Shown here piece after piece: positions 1 through 8,441 of a DNA stretch of 37,476 bases (position 1 is the first letter of the stretch; each line of letters starts with the position of its first letter). The position numbers were made by a program, and so were the translations under genes. The notes under the pieces were generated by a model that did not search any database, was not told where the DNA came from, and saw only the letters and a program-made list of their open reading frames with translations. Source of the DNA: Actinomycetota bacterium (GTDB lineage: Bacteria > Actinomycetota > Actinomycetes > Actinomycetales > Microbacteriaceae); contig JAUZFR010000085.1 in NCBI GenBank assembly GCA_030840335.1, forward strand, positions 1 to 37,476, in the 5' to 3' direction.

Positions 1-468
1 ATCGAGCGTCGTCTCTGTGCGACCGCCGTGAGTTGTCACCACAAAGCCGGACTCCGCCGCTGTGCTGCGCTTGACGTCCAGGCTCAGCACGAGCACCTGC
101 GCTCCGAAGCGGTCCGCGATCTCATCGATGAGCCCTGGGCGGGCGATGGCGGCGCTGTTCACTCCCACTTTGTCGGCACCGCTCGCGAGGAGTCTCGCGA
201 CATCCTCCGTGCTGCGGACTCCCCCGCCCACTGTGAGCGGGATAAACACCTGCTCCGCGGTGGCGCTGACGACGTCGTACATCGTGGCGCGGTCATCCAC
301 CGTGGCCGTCACGTCGAGAAACGTAATCTCGTCTGCGCCCTGGTCGAAGTACTTTCGAGCAAGCTCGACCGGGTCACCCGCGTCGCGCAGGTTTAGAAAG
401 TTGACGCCCTTCACGACGCGCCCGGCGGCGACGTCGAGACAGGGAATCACTCGTACGGCTACGGCCAT
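1..468 (-). CDS. hisF: Imidazole glycerol phosphate synthase cyclase subunit HisF (3' end cut by window edge)
   Basis: HisF is the cyclase half of IGP synthase; with the glutaminase HisH it converts PRFAR and ammonia to imidazole glycerol phosphate and AICAR in histidine synthesis. The first 156 residues are visible, beginning [13 protein letters not shown]. The two catalytic aspartates of the family are present (Asp12 in IPCLDV and Asp131 in LSLDVKR), and the phosphate-binding glycine loop VGGGVRS lies at residues 80-86 of the half-barrel fold. The ATG at 468 is the natural start because it lies directly before the conserved first beta strand. It follows hisG after 19 bases, so hisE-hisG-hisF look like one transcript. 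The C-terminal part, about 100 residues, lies outside the window. Identification is secure. Confidence 0.96.
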   Translation of the reverse strand, partial: MAVAVRVIPCLDVAAGRVVKGVNFLNLRDAGDPVELARKYFDQGADEITFLDVTATVDDRATMYDVVSATAEQVFIPLTVGGGVRSTEDVARLLASGADKVGVNSAAIARPGLIDEIADRFGAQVLVLSLDVKRSTAAESGFVVTTHGGRTETTLD

Positions 469-487
469 CTGAGGCTCCCGGCTCGCA

Positions 488-1327
488 TTAGATCCGCGCG
501 GCGTGAATGGAACTGACGAGGATTGCGCGAGCGCCGAGTTCATAGAGCTCGTCCATCACGTGATTGGTGTCGGTTCGAAGAACCATCGACCGCACCGCTA
601 CCCATTCCGGATCGCGCAACGGAGAGATCGTTGGTGATTCAAGGCCCGGGGTGACACGGGTCGCGGCATCCAGCAGGCGCAGCGGAACGTCGTAGTCGAC
701 GAGCACGTACTGGCGGGCGACGAGAACGCCCTGGAGTCGACGCTGCAGCGTGGTGATGCCGGCCAGGTCCGTTCTGGCGCTGATCAGAACAGCACTCGAT
801 TCGAGGATGACCGGGCCGAAGATCTCGAGGCCCTGCGCACGCAGGGTGGACCCTGTCGAGACGACATCGGCGACGGCATCCGCAACACCGAGCTTGACCG
901 CGGATTCGACCGCGCCATCCAGCGAAACCAGAGTCGCCGTCACCCCGTTGGATGCGAGAAAGTCGCCGACGAGCCCCGGGTAGCTCGTCGCCACCCGTAC
1001 GCCCTCGAGCGACGCGAGATCGGTGAACTGGCCGGCTCGACCGGCGAAACGGAAGGTGGACTCACCGAAATCGAGACTCGCGATCTCGACCGCCGCGGAC
1101 CCCGAGTCGAGCAGGAGGTCTCGGCCGGTGATGCCGACATCCAGCGCCCCGGAACCGACGTAGGTCGCGATATCTCGCGGCCGGAGGTAGAAGAACTCAA
1201 CGTCGTTGCGCGGATCGGCGACGGTAAGGGCGCGGGGATCCCTGCGGCCGGCGTAACCGGCCTCGTACAGCATTTCTGCGGCTGTCTCGCTCAGGGAGCC
1301 CTTGTTGGGCACCGCAATTTTCAGCAT
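488..1327 (-). CDS. hisG: ATP phosphoribosyltransferase HisG, long form
   Basis: HisG catalyses the first, committed step of histidine synthesis, joining ATP and PRPP to give phosphoribosyl-ATP. The 279-residue length and the N-terminus [12 protein letters not shown], with the [10 protein letters not shown] segment near residue 65 and the PRPP loop [12 protein letters not shown] near residue 155, match the long HisG form. This form carries a C-terminal ACT-like regulatory domain for histidine feedback and does not need HisZ. The C-terminal segment ending [18 protein letters not shown] is typical of actinobacterial HisG. It lies 44 bases after hisE and 19 bases before hisF, consistent with a his mini-operon. 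Nothing in the frame looks damaged. Feedback inhibition by histidine is inferred from the family. Confidence 0.96.
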   Translation of the reverse strand: MLKIAVPNKGSLSETAAEMLYEAGYAGRRDPRALTVADPRNDVEFFYLRPRDIATYVGSGALDVGITGRDLLLDSGSAAVEIASLDFGESTFRFAGRAGQFTDLASLEGVRVATSYPGLVGDFLASNGVTATLVSLDGAVESAVKLGVADAVADVVSTGSTLRAQGLEIFGPVILESSAVLISARTDLAGITTLQRRLQGVLVARQYVLVDYDVPLRLLDAATRVTPGLESPTISPLRDPEWVAVRSMVLRTDTNHVMDELYELGARAILVSSIHAARI

Positions 1328-1371
1328 GATGACACTCTCAGGTCGAAGGAAATGGGTTACTGGCGCGGTGC

Positions 1372-1635
1372 TTAGAGATGTCGGTAGACATCGGCGGGCG
1401 TCAGTCCCTTCGCAACCATGAGAACCTGCAGGTGGTAAATGAGCTGGGAGATCTCCACGGAGGTCTCGGTGTCGGACTGGTACTCGGCGGCCATCCAGAC
1501 CTCGGCTGCCTCTTCGACGATCTTCTTGCCGATGGTGTGCACGCCCGCATCCAGTTCTGCAACTGTGCCGGAGCCTTCGGGGCGCGACACGGCTTTCTCG
1601 CTGAGCTCAGCGAAAAGGTCGTCGAAGGTTTTCAC
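1372..1635 (-). CDS. hisE: Phosphoribosyl-ATP pyrophosphatase HisE
   Basis: HisE hydrolyses phosphoribosyl-ATP to phosphoribosyl-AMP, the second step of histidine synthesis. The 87-residue protein is a stand-alone MazG-like all-alpha enzyme with the metal-binding pattern [14 protein letters not shown] and the helix [14 protein letters not shown]. The start is a GTG with no recognisable Shine-Dalgarno. A TAGCGT element, seven bases upstream, would fit a -10 box for a leaderless mRNA, but the same bases belong to the strong hairpin at 1640-1670. It is transcribed towards hisG. No hisI fusion is present, as is usual in Actinobacteria. Confidence 0.94.
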   Translation of the reverse strand: MKTFDDLFAELSEKAVSRPEGSGTVAELDAGVHTIGKKIVEEAAEVWMAAEYQSDTETSVEISQLIYHLQVLMVAKGLTPADVYRHL

Positions 1636-1639
1636 GGAT

Positions 1640-1670
1640 GCAACGCTACCGGATGCCCCGGCAGCGTTGC
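1640..1670 (-). terminator. 13-bp-stem hairpin between the FKBP gene and hisE
   Basis: On the minus strand the arms GCAACGCTGCCGG and CCGGTAGCGTTGC pair over 13 positions, one as a G-U wobble, around a five-base loop. The hairpin begins 27 bases after the FKBP stop and ends four bases before the hisE GTG start. There is no T tract, so it could be a U-less actinobacterial terminator, an attenuator, or a structure hiding the hisE start. The structure is read directly from the sequence; the role is inference. Confidence 0.6.
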
Positions 1671-1697
1671 GTCCAGTGACCTTGTTGAGGCGCGGCC

Positions 1698-2072
1698 TTA
1701 CTTCACGCCGAGCAGGTCGATCACGAAGATCAGCGTGCGACCGGAAAGGCGGTGTCCGCCACCGACCGGACCGTAGGCGAGGTGCGGCGGACAGATGAGT
1801 TCGCGGCGTCCGCCGACCTTCATGCCGGGGATGCCCTCCTGCCAGCCCTTGATCAGGCCGGAGAGCGGGAACGAAATCGACTGGCCGCGGCCCCAGGATG
1901 AGTCGAACTCTTCGCCCGACTCGAAGTCGACGCCGAGGTAGTGAACGTCAACCGTCGCGCCGGGAGTCGCTTCGGCTCCGGTGCCCTCTTCGATGTCGAT
2001 GATGACGAGTTCGGTGGGCTCCGGACCCTCGAAGAACTCGATCTCTGGCTTAGTGCGGGGGGAATCTGTCAT
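1698..2072 (-). CDS. FKBP-type peptidyl-prolyl cis-trans isomerase
   Basis: A small single-domain FKBP that should speed cis-trans isomerisation of proline peptide bonds in the cytoplasm; there is no signal peptide. Of 124 residues, the first 30 or so form a short extension, followed by the FKBP core. Family marks are [15 protein letters not shown], the pocket strand [30 protein letters not shown] and the closing [12 protein letters not shown] start at the ATG at 2072 (MTDSPRTK); an in-frame TTG at 2084 adds only four residues. Neither has a clear Shine-Dalgarno, so a leaderless start is possible. It lies between rpe and hisE with no evident pathway link. Confidence 0.93.
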   Translation of the reverse strand: MTDSPRTKPEIEFFEGPEPTELVIIDIEEGTGAEATPGATVDVHYLGVDFESGEEFDSSWGRGQSISFPLSGLIKGWQEGIPGMKVGGRRELICPPHLAYGPVGGGHRLSGRTLIFVIDLLGVK

Positions 2073-2099
2073 ACGACCAGTCAAGCAGACACGATTGGG

Positions 2100-2762
2100 T
2101 CAGTCGTGCGAGTGCGTTTCTGCGGCCGCGCGAAGAAGTGCGATCTGCTCGGCGGGCTCACCACGGAACACGCTCGATCCGGCGACAAAAGTGTCGGCAC
2201 CCGCCTCTGCGGCGATTGCGATGGTCGTCTCGTTGATTCCGCCGTCGACCTGGAGCCAGACATCCAGCCCTGTCTTCGAGACCTGCTCACGAAGCAGGGC
2301 GAGCTTCGGCATAGTGGATTCCATGAACGATTGCCCGCCAAATCCCGGCTCGACCGTCATCACCAGCACCTGGTCGAACTCGTCAAGCAGTTCGAGATAG
2401 TCCTCGACGGGCGTACTCGGCTTGAGCGCGATGCCGGCGCGGGCGCCGATATCCCGCAGCCGGCGAGCAAGGCCAACCGAATCGCCGGTCGCCTCCGCAT
2501 GAAAGGTCACCGAGAACGCACCAGCCTCTGCGTAGCCAGGCGCCCAGCGGTCGGGGTTATCGAGCATCAGATGCACGTCGAGAGGCTTTGGGGTGACCTC
2601 CTGCAAGCGTGCGACCATCGGCAACCCAAAGGTGAGGTTCGGCACGAAATGGTTGTCCATGACGTCGACGTGGATGTAGTCGGCCGACGCAATGCGTTGC
2701 AGCTCCGACTCGAAGTTCGCGAAATCGGCGGCCAGAATCGACGGGTTGATGCGGATCGACAT
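2100..2762 (-). CDS. rpe: Ribulose-phosphate 3-epimerase
   Basis: Rpe interconverts ribulose 5-phosphate and xylulose 5-phosphate in the pentose phosphate pathway, indirectly supporting PRPP supply for the nearby his and pyr genes. The 220-residue TIM barrel shows the family marks in order: INPSILAADF at the N-terminus with the first active-site Ser, HVDVMDNHFVPNLTFG with the metal-ligand His and Asp, LDVHLMLDNP with the next metal His, MTVEPGFGGQSF, and QVDGGINETT with the catalytic Asp. It sits 17 bases downstream of rsmB, the same rsmB-rpe neighbourhood as in other Actinobacteria (fmt-fmu-rpe in Mycobacterium). Full length and intact. Confidence 0.97.
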   Translation of the reverse strand: MSIRINPSILAADFANFESELQRIASADYIHVDVMDNHFVPNLTFGLPMVARLQEVTPKPLDVHLMLDNPDRWAPGYAEAGAFSVTFHAEATGDSVGLARRLRDIGARAGIALKPSTPVEDYLELLDEFDQVLVMTVEPGFGGQSFMESTMPKLALLREQVSKTGLDVWLQVDGGINETTIAIAAEAGADTFVAGSSVFRGEPAEQIALLRAAAETHSHD

Positions 2763-2779
2763 TCTCCGACCCTACCGAG

Positions 2780-4210
2780 TCATTCGCTGGGGTTCGCGCT
2801 TAATCTCGACTGTCCCGCCTTTCCCAGCAATTGGATGAACATCGCGTCCGTGCCGTGACGATGCGGCCAGAGTTGTACGTGTGGCGCCACCGGCAGATCG
2901 AGGGGCTCGCGAACGACCGAGGCCAGGACCTGCTGCGTGTTGATCAGCTCGACGGTGCCGCCGCTTCGACGTGTCGCAGACTGGATCGCGACGCGTGTCT
3001 CGCCCAGATGCGGGGAACACGTGACGTAGGCGAGGATTCCGCCGGGAGCCAGCGCGTCGATCGCGGACTGCAGAAGCCGAGACTGCAACTCAGCGAGATC
3101 GGCGACATCGCGCGGCTGCTTGCGCCAGCGCGCTTCGGGTCGCCGGCGAAGAGCTCCGAGACCGGTGCACGGCGCGTCCAGCAGAATGCGATCGAACTGG
3201 CCCGGATGCGTTTCACCGATTGACGTGCCGTCGCTCTCCCACACCTCCGGGGGAGCGTCGAAGACCGCAAGCGCATTCCGTACGAGCTGGGCGCGTGCCG
3301 GAACGAGCTCGTTGGCGACCAGAGTGGCTCCGCCCTTGAGCGCTTCGGCCGCAAGGAGGGCGGCCTTGCCGCCGGGACCTGCGCACAGGTCGAGCCAGCG
3401 CTCCCCCTCGGTGACCGGGCGCGCTCGCGTCAGCGCAAGCGCCGCGAGCTGTGAGCCTTCGTCCTGCACGCGCGCCGTACCACTGCGAACCGGCGCGAGC
3501 TTCATGGGGTCTCCGCTGTCGAGAGTCGCGCCGACCGGCGAGAACGGACTCGCGTGCGCATCCAGTTCTGCAACGGTGGAGAAGCCGGGCAAAGCGGTGA
3601 GGCTGACGCGCGGTGGCACGTTGTCCGCCGTGAGCAGCTCGACGAGTTCGCCTTCTCGGTGCTCCGCGGCGAGAGCCTGACGAAACGCGCGCACCACCCA
3701 CTGCGGATGCGAGAACTCCACCGACAGTCGGTCGTCTTCGCTCGTGGTCGCGGCGAGTACTCGCTCACGCCAGACCTCGGCGGGTGTTCGCGTGATCGTG
3801 CGAAGTACGCCATTCACGAACCCGGTCGCCGAGTTCGAGCCAACCGTCTTGGCAAGCGAAACCGCCTCATCGACCGCAGCGTGCTGGGCCACGCGCAGCG
3901 AAAGCAGCTGGTGACAGGCGAGACGAAGAACATCGAGGATGGGTGGGTCGATCTTGTCCGCCGATCTTGCTGCCGCCAGCTCGATCACGCGGTCGTAGTA
4001 GCCGCGGAGTCGCAGGGTGCCATATGTCAACTCGGTGGCAAGCGCGGCATCCGCTTCGGACAGGCGGGCACGCTCGAGCCTGACGGGCAGCAGCAGGTTC
4101 GCGTACGCATCCGATTCGCGAACGGCCATGATGACGTCGAGGGCGATGCGCCTGGCCGGCTGGACCCGAGACGGTGCGGCCGCGCTCGATCGTGGTCGAT
4201 CGGCGCTCAT
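2780..4210 (-). CDS. rsmB: 16S rRNA m5C967 methyltransferase RsmB (Fmu/Sun)
   Basis: RsmB methylates a cytosine in helix 31 of 16S rRNA (C967 in E. coli numbering) using SAM. The 476-residue protein has an N-terminal NusB-like RNA-binding domain (about residues 20-150) and a C-terminal Rossmann methyltransferase domain. Visible motifs are LDLCAGPGGKAALLA for SAM binding, LDAPCTGLGALRRRPEARW with the release cysteine and YVTCSPHLGET with the nucleophilic cysteine. I start at the ATG at 4210, whose ATGA overlaps the fmt stop; a longer frame begins inside fmt and lacks conservation. The 4-base overlap implies translational coupling to fmt. The upstream metK product supplies the cofactor. Confidence 0.95.
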   Translation of the reverse strand: MSADRPRSSAAAPSRVQPARRIALDVIMAVRESDAYANLLLPVRLERARLSEADAALATELTYGTLRLRGYYDRVIELAAARSADKIDPPILDVLRLACHQLLSLRVAQHAAVDEAVSLAKTVGSNSATGFVNGVLRTITRTPAEVWRERVLAATTSEDDRLSVEFSHPQWVVRAFRQALAAEHREGELVELLTADNVPPRVSLTALPGFSTVAELDAHASPFSPVGATLDSGDPMKLAPVRSGTARVQDEGSQLAALALTRARPVTEGERWLDLCAGPGGKAALLAAEALKGGATLVANELVPARAQLVRNALAVFDAPPEVWESDGTSIGETHPGQFDRILLDAPCTGLGALRRRPEARWRKQPRDVADLAELQSRLLQSAIDALAPGGILAYVTCSPHLGETRVAIQSATRRSGGTVELINTQQVLASVVREPLDLPVAPHVQLWPHRHGTDAMFIQLLGKAGQSRLSANPSE

Positions 4211-5136
4211 CGCGCCACCGCATTCGTGCTCGCGGGCCGCCCGCGCCACCAGTCCGGCGCTGCCATGGCCTTCTTGCCCGCCGGCTGAACCGTGATGAGT
4301 TCGATCGGATGCGTCGCGGTTCCCACCAGCAGGCGCCGGGCGGATAAGCGCAGTTCGCCAGGCGCGATCGACGCGGCATCACGGGCAATCGCCGCATCCA
4401 GGACCTTGATCCGCACGTCGTCGACCGTTGTGAATGCCCCTGGCTCCGGCGTCACGCCACGAATGAGGTTTGCGACGGACACGGCGTCGCGCGTCCAGTC
4501 GATACGACCGTCGTCGAGTGTGAGCTTGGGGGCGAGCGTCACGTCGCCACGCTGCTGTTCAGCTCGCGCGGTGCCGTCGGCAAGCGCGTCGACGACTCGC
4601 AACAACAGCTGTGCTCCCGACTCCGACAGCGACTCGAGAAGGTGGCCGGATGTCTCGACGCCACCGATGGCCTGGGTCAGCTGCCCGAAGACATCGCCCG
4701 CGTCCAGCTCGGGCACCAGCTGAAACACGCTCGCTCCGGTCAGGTCATCGCCCGCGATGATTGCCCGTTGCACGGGCGCTGCGCCGCGCCAGCGCGGCAG
4801 GAGAGAAAAGTGGAGGTTGATCCAGCCCAGTCGAGGCGAAGACAACAGCGGCTCGCGCACGAGACCGCCGTAGGCCACGATGACCCCAAGGTCGGGCTCC
4901 ATCGCGGTCACCGCCTCGGTCACCTCTGCGCCGAGTCGGTTTGCTCGGATCACGTGCAGCCCGAGTTCGGCCGCGACGTCGGCAACAGGAGTTGGGGTGA
5001 GAATACCGCGCCGGCCCTGAGGCGAATTTTCTCGAGTGATCACGGCGCGAATCTCGTGATCGCTGTCGGCCAGCAGTCGCAGGCTCGGCACGGCGGCGGC
5101 GGGGCTGCCGGCAAACACCAGCGAGAGCGAAGTCAT
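4207..5136 (-). CDS. fmt: Methionyl-tRNA formyltransferase
   Basis: Fmt formylates initiator Met-tRNA with 10-formyl-tetrahydrofolate, needed for bacterial translation initiation. The 309 residues begin with the Rossmann-type LVFAGSPAAAVPSL. The active site shows NLHFSLLPRWRGAAPVQ (Asn and His of the catalytic triad) and ELDAGDVFGQ (Asp of the triad). The C-terminal tRNA-binding OB-like domain starts near residue 205 (KLTLDDGRIDWTR). It follows priA by 28 bases and overlaps rsmB by four. The priA-fmt-rsmB order is a common bacterial arrangement. The frame is intact and the start is an ATG at 5136 preceded by a GAGAG purine stretch. Confidence 0.97.
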   Translation of the reverse strand: MTSLSLVFAGSPAAAVPSLRLLADSDHEIRAVITRENSPQGRRGILTPTPVADVAAELGLHVIRANRLGAEVTEAVTAMEPDLGVIVAYGGLVREPLLSSPRLGWINLHFSLLPRWRGAAPVQRAIIAGDDLTGASVFQLVPELDAGDVFGQLTQAIGGVETSGHLLESLSESGAQLLLRVVDALADGTARAEQQRGDVTLAPKLTLDDGRIDWTRDAVSVANLIRGVTPEPGAFTTVDDVRIKVLDAAIARDAASIAPGELRLSARRLLVGTATHPIELITVQPAGKKAMAAPDWWRGRPASTNAVAR

Positions 5137-5164
5137 TGGTCAATTCTCTCGCACGGCGCACGGG

Positions 5165-7180
5165 CTATTCGACGAATGGTTCGACGTCATCGAACCGCAC
5201 CCGCAGGTTCGGCGGAAGTGGTGGCCGCGGACCTTTAGTAGGTGCGGCGCGCCTGCGCGTTGTCGCTGCCCGAATGACCTCTGCGCGGAGCGCGGAAGCG
5301 ACTGCGGCACCCATTCCGTAGTCGAACCGCACGATCGTGCGGACCGCGCCCGGCTCGGTATCGACCGGTCCGAGAACGTCGTCCCGCGCAATCGGAGCCG
5401 CCTCCACGGCCGCGTCGATTGCGCCGGCGACGGCATCGAGCGCGCCGGTTACGGTCGCGACGCGCACGGCTGGCGGAAAGCGGAGCCTGCGGCGATCCGC
5501 GAGTTCCGCGCGCGCGTAGTCGGCCTGTCGCCAGGTCGCGAGTGCGGACGCGAGCGCGCCCCCGACGCCGACCAGTATGGATGGCGCTCCGCGCGCCGCG
5601 AGTGCCACGGCGTTCGACCACCAGCGAAGGCAGTCTTCCCCCACTCGGAGGCTTTCGCGCGCGACCATGCGCTCACCATCCAGCAGAAGGACGGCCCGAT
5701 AGCCGCCGGCCGCGATGGGCTCGGCGCCTCGCGTGGCGATCACGAGAGCTGGTTCGGGGCCCACCGAGAGGATCGGTCGGTCGCCATCCGCAAGAATGAT
5801 GCGCACCCCGGGGAACGCACGCCCGAGGTCTTCCGCCGTGCGGGTGGCCCCGGCGCCAACGAACCGCAGCTTCGTACCTTGACAGTTGTCGCAGTGCCAG
5901 TCGACAGCAAGGGCACCACACCAGGCGCATGCGGGCACGGAGCGTGCGGATTTCTGCTGCAGCGGACCTTCGCAGCGGAGGCAGCGCGCCGACTGGCCGC
6001 AATCGACGCAGGCCAGCCGCGGCGCGTACCCCGGCCTCGCCACCTGAACAAGTACCGGTCCGGATTCGAGCGCGGCCCTCGCCTCGCGCCACGCGCTCGA
6101 CGGAATGCGCGCCTGCGCCGCCAGCCGATCGGACGAAGCCTGTTGCACCGTGGGGATCACCTTCGGCAAGACGGCCGGCGTTGGCGTGACCGATTCGAGC
6201 CAGCCCAGCTCGACCAGCCGCTCCACCTCGGTGCTGCGAGAGTTGCCGACGAACATGAGCGCGCAGTGTTGCTGTTCCTGCCGGAGCAACGCAGCATCAC
6301 GACTGTGAACATACGGAGCCAACGGTTCGGTATGGAGCGGGTCGCCGTCGTCCCACAGCGCGACGAGCCCCAGGTTCTCTGCGGGCGCATAAACGACCGA
6401 ACGGTTTCCGATGATCGCGAGGGGCTGGTTCTCAAGGCACCGCAGAAATGACCGATAGCGATCCGGATTCGACTGGCGAGCATCCAGCCGCACGATCCGC
6501 TCGGCGGGGAGCACTGCGGCAAGTGCCGCGGCGAGTTGCTCCTGATCGCGATAGTCGGGTACAGCGAGGATCGCCGACTTGCCCAGCGAGATCGCTTGTG
6601 TCGCGGCGGCCGCCAGCGTGACTGCCCACCGTCCGACCCACACGCCGGCCTCACCGGCACTGCCCTTGCCGACCTCGACCACACCGACCTCGACCACACC
6701 GGGCAGCGCGTCGACGGCGAGCCGACCACCCGCCGCGATCGCGGATTCGATGCGACCCGCACCATAGCCGTCGATGGGCGTCGCGGTGATCTCGACGACT
6801 GCGCTCGGCCGCTCCGCTGCCAGCCACGCCTTCTCGACGCGCACCTGCCGTGATGGAACGGCAAGCCTCACGATGTCAATTGCCGATCCAGCCGCACGAT
6901 CGGCCGCCTTGCGGGACAGAATCGCGATTTCTGGCGTCAGCACCGAAATGGGCGACACGATCGCCTCGAGATCGCTCAGCACGCCCGAGTACTCACCACT
7001 GTCAACCAGCTCGACCACAAACCCGTCGGCAACCCGGCCTGCCGAGCGCAGCGGCACGCGCACCCGCACGCCCAGCTGAATGTCGGCACGCAGATCGTCG
7101 GGGATTCGATAGTCGAAGAGCCGATCGAGTTGGGGCAGCGGTGAATCGACGAGCACTCGGGCGATGGACGCCCCTACCAT
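5165..7180 (-). CDS. priA: Primosomal protein N' (PriA), helicase-degenerate actinobacterial form
   Basis: PriA reloads the replicative helicase at stalled forks. The 671-residue protein keeps the N-terminal 3'BD domain (VLVDSPLPQLDRLFDYRIPDDL) and eight cysteines in four CxxC pairs (CVDC, CLRC, CAWC, CDNC), forming the two zinc sites. The ATPase core is degenerate. The usual Walker A G-x4-GKT is replaced by a region reading ISLGKSAILAVPDY, and the DEEH box after the conserved APAENLGLV is WDDGD. This is the known state of many Actinobacteria, where PriA probably works as a fork-binding or loading scaffold without unwinding. I start at the ATG at 7180, which has a GAAGGTGG ribosome site. Within the gene, 6669-6698 is an exact 15-bp tandem duplication encoding VVEVG twice. 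Confidence 0.92.
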   Translation of the reverse strand: MVGASIARVLVDSPLPQLDRLFDYRIPDDLRADIQLGVRVRVPLRSAGRVADGFVVELVDSGEYSGVLSDLEAIVSPISVLTPEIAILSRKAADRAAGSAIDIVRLAVPSRQVRVEKAWLAAERPSAVVEITATPIDGYGAGRIESAIAAGGRLAVDALPGVVEVGVVEVGKGSAGEAGVWVGRWAVTLAAAATQAISLGKSAILAVPDYRDQEQLAAALAAVLPAERIVRLDARQSNPDRYRSFLRCLENQPLAIIGNRSVVYAPAENLGLVALWDDGDPLHTEPLAPYVHSRDAALLRQEQQHCALMFVGNSRSTEVERLVELGWLESVTPTPAVLPKVIPTVQQASSDRLAAQARIPSSAWREARAALESGPVLVQVARPGYAPRLACVDCGQSARCLRCEGPLQQKSARSVPACAWCGALAVDWHCDNCQGTKLRFVGAGATRTAEDLGRAFPGVRIILADGDRPILSVGPEPALVIATRGAEPIAAGGYRAVLLLDGERMVARESLRVGEDCLRWWSNAVALAARGAPSILVGVGGALASALATWRQADYARAELADRRRLRFPPAVRVATVTGALDAVAGAIDAAVEAAPIARDDVLGPVDTEPGAVRTIVRFDYGMGAAVASALRAEVIRAATTRRRAAPTKGPRPPLPPNLRVRFDDVEPFVE
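6669..6698 (+). repeat. Exact 2 x 15 bp tandem repeat inside priA
   Basis: The unit CCGACCTCGACCACA occurs twice head to tail and keeps the reading frame, giving a repeated VVEVG in PriA. It resembles the other short tandem duplications in this window. Confidence 0.9.
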
Positions 7181-7191
7181 GCCGCCACCTT

Positions 7192-7227
7192 CATGAGCTA
7201 GCGCTTTGCCATGAACTAGAGCTTTGC
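7192..7227 (+). repeat. 2 x 18 bp tandem repeat spanning the metK stop codon
   Basis: CATGAGCTAGCGCTTTGC (7192-7209) and CATGAACTAGAGCTTTGC (7210-7227) match at 16 of 18 positions. On the minus strand this duplicates the last codons and TAG stop of metK into the metK-priA spacer, so two TAG triplets follow each other 18 bases apart. Confidence 0.85.
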
Positions 7228-8415
7228 CGCATCGCGCAGTGCGTCTACCCGGTCGAGACGTTCCCACCCGAAGTCGGGCAGTTCACGACCGAAGTGACCA
7301 TAGGTCGCGGTCGCCGCGTAGATCGGTCGCAGGAGGTCGAGTTCGCGAATGATCGACGCCGGGCGAAGATCGAAGACCTGCCGGATTGACTTGATGATCG
7401 TGTCGTCGTCAACGTGGCCAGTGCCGAAGCTCTCGACATAGAGCCCAACCGGTGCAGCCTTGCCGATGGCGTACGCGACCTGCACTTCGAGGCGGTCGGC
7501 GAGCCCTGCCGCAACCGCGTTCTTAGCGACCCAGCGCAGTGCGTAGGCGGCCGAACGGTCGACCTTCGACGGGTCTTTCCCGCTGAAGGCACCGCCACCA
7601 TGGCGAGCAGCGCCGCCGTAGGTGTCGACGATGATCTTTCGCCCGGTGAGACCGGCGTCTCCCTGCGGCCCCCCGATGTGGAATACACCGGTGGGGTTGA
7701 TCAGGATGCGGGTCGCGCTCGAGTCGAGCTCGACCAGGTCGAGGACTGGTCGGATGACGAGCTCCGAGATTACTTCACGAAGTTCTGCGGTCGAAATCTT
7801 CGGTGAGTGCTGAGTGGACAACACGACGGTCTCGACGCTACGCGGGATGGCGCCCTCGTAGCCGATTGTCACCTGAGTCTTGCCGTCTGGGCGCAGGTAG
7901 TCGACGAGGCCGGACTTTCGCACCTCTGCGAGGCGCTCGGCCAGGCGATGCGCCACCCAGATCGGGATCGGCATGTATTCCCGCGTCTCGGTGGTCGCGT
8001 AGCCAAACATGATTCCCTGGTCACCCGCGCCCTGCAGATCATCGACGTCTGAACTGGACTCTTCGCGTGATTCGAACGCCGAGTCGACTCCCTGCGCAAT
8101 GTCGGGTGACTGCCCACCGATTGAAACGGACACGCCGCACGAGCGGCCGTCGAACCAGACGTCTGAGGAGTTGTACCCGATGTCTGAGATGCGCTTGCGC
8201 ACGATCGACGGGATGTCGACATACCCGGTCGTGGTGACTTCACCTGCCACGTGCACGAGACCGGTGGTGACAAGCGTCTCGACTGCGACGCGCGCATGCG
8301 GGTCTTCTGTCAGGAGTGCGTCGAGGATGCTGTCACTGATCTGGTCACAGATCTTGTCAGGGTGTCCCTCGGTGACGGACTCAGAAGTGAAGAGACGCAG
8401 ATCCGTGCTGCTCAT
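7216..8415 (-). CDS. metK: S-adenosylmethionine synthetase
   Basis: MetK makes SAM from methionine and ATP with release of phosphate and pyrophosphate; it is a cytoplasmic tetramer that supplies methyltransferases such as RsmB next door. The 399-residue chain shows the three-domain MetK signatures in order: [20 protein letters not shown] at the N-terminus, [16 protein letters not shown] near residue 128, and the phosphate-binding [19 protein letters not shown] near residue 275. The start is ATG at 8415 with GGAG about eleven bases upstream. It lies 26 bases after coaBC, the conserved gmk-rpoZ-coaBC-metK order of Actinobacteria. Its stop codon lies within a tandem duplication. Confidence 0.98.
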   Translation of the reverse strand: MSSTDLRLFTSESVTEGHPDKICDQISDSILDALLTEDPHARVAVETLVTTGLVHVAGEVTTTGYVDIPSIVRKRISDIGYNSSDVWFDGRSCGVSVSIGGQSPDIAQGVDSAFESREESSSDVDDLQGAGDQGIMFGYATTETREYMPIPIWVAHRLAERLAEVRKSGLVDYLRPDGKTQVTIGYEGAIPRSVETVVLSTQHSPKISTAELREVISELVIRPVLDLVELDSSATRILINPTGVFHIGGPQGDAGLTGRKIIVDTYGGAARHGGGAFSGKDPSKVDRSAAYALRWVAKNAVAAGLADRLEVQVAYAIGKAAPVGLYVESFGTGHVDDDTIIKSIRQVFDLRPASIIRELDLLRPIYAATATYGHFGRELPDFGWERLDRVDALRDAAKL

Positions 8416-8441
8416 GCAAAAGACTCCAGGTGGATCGGGCG

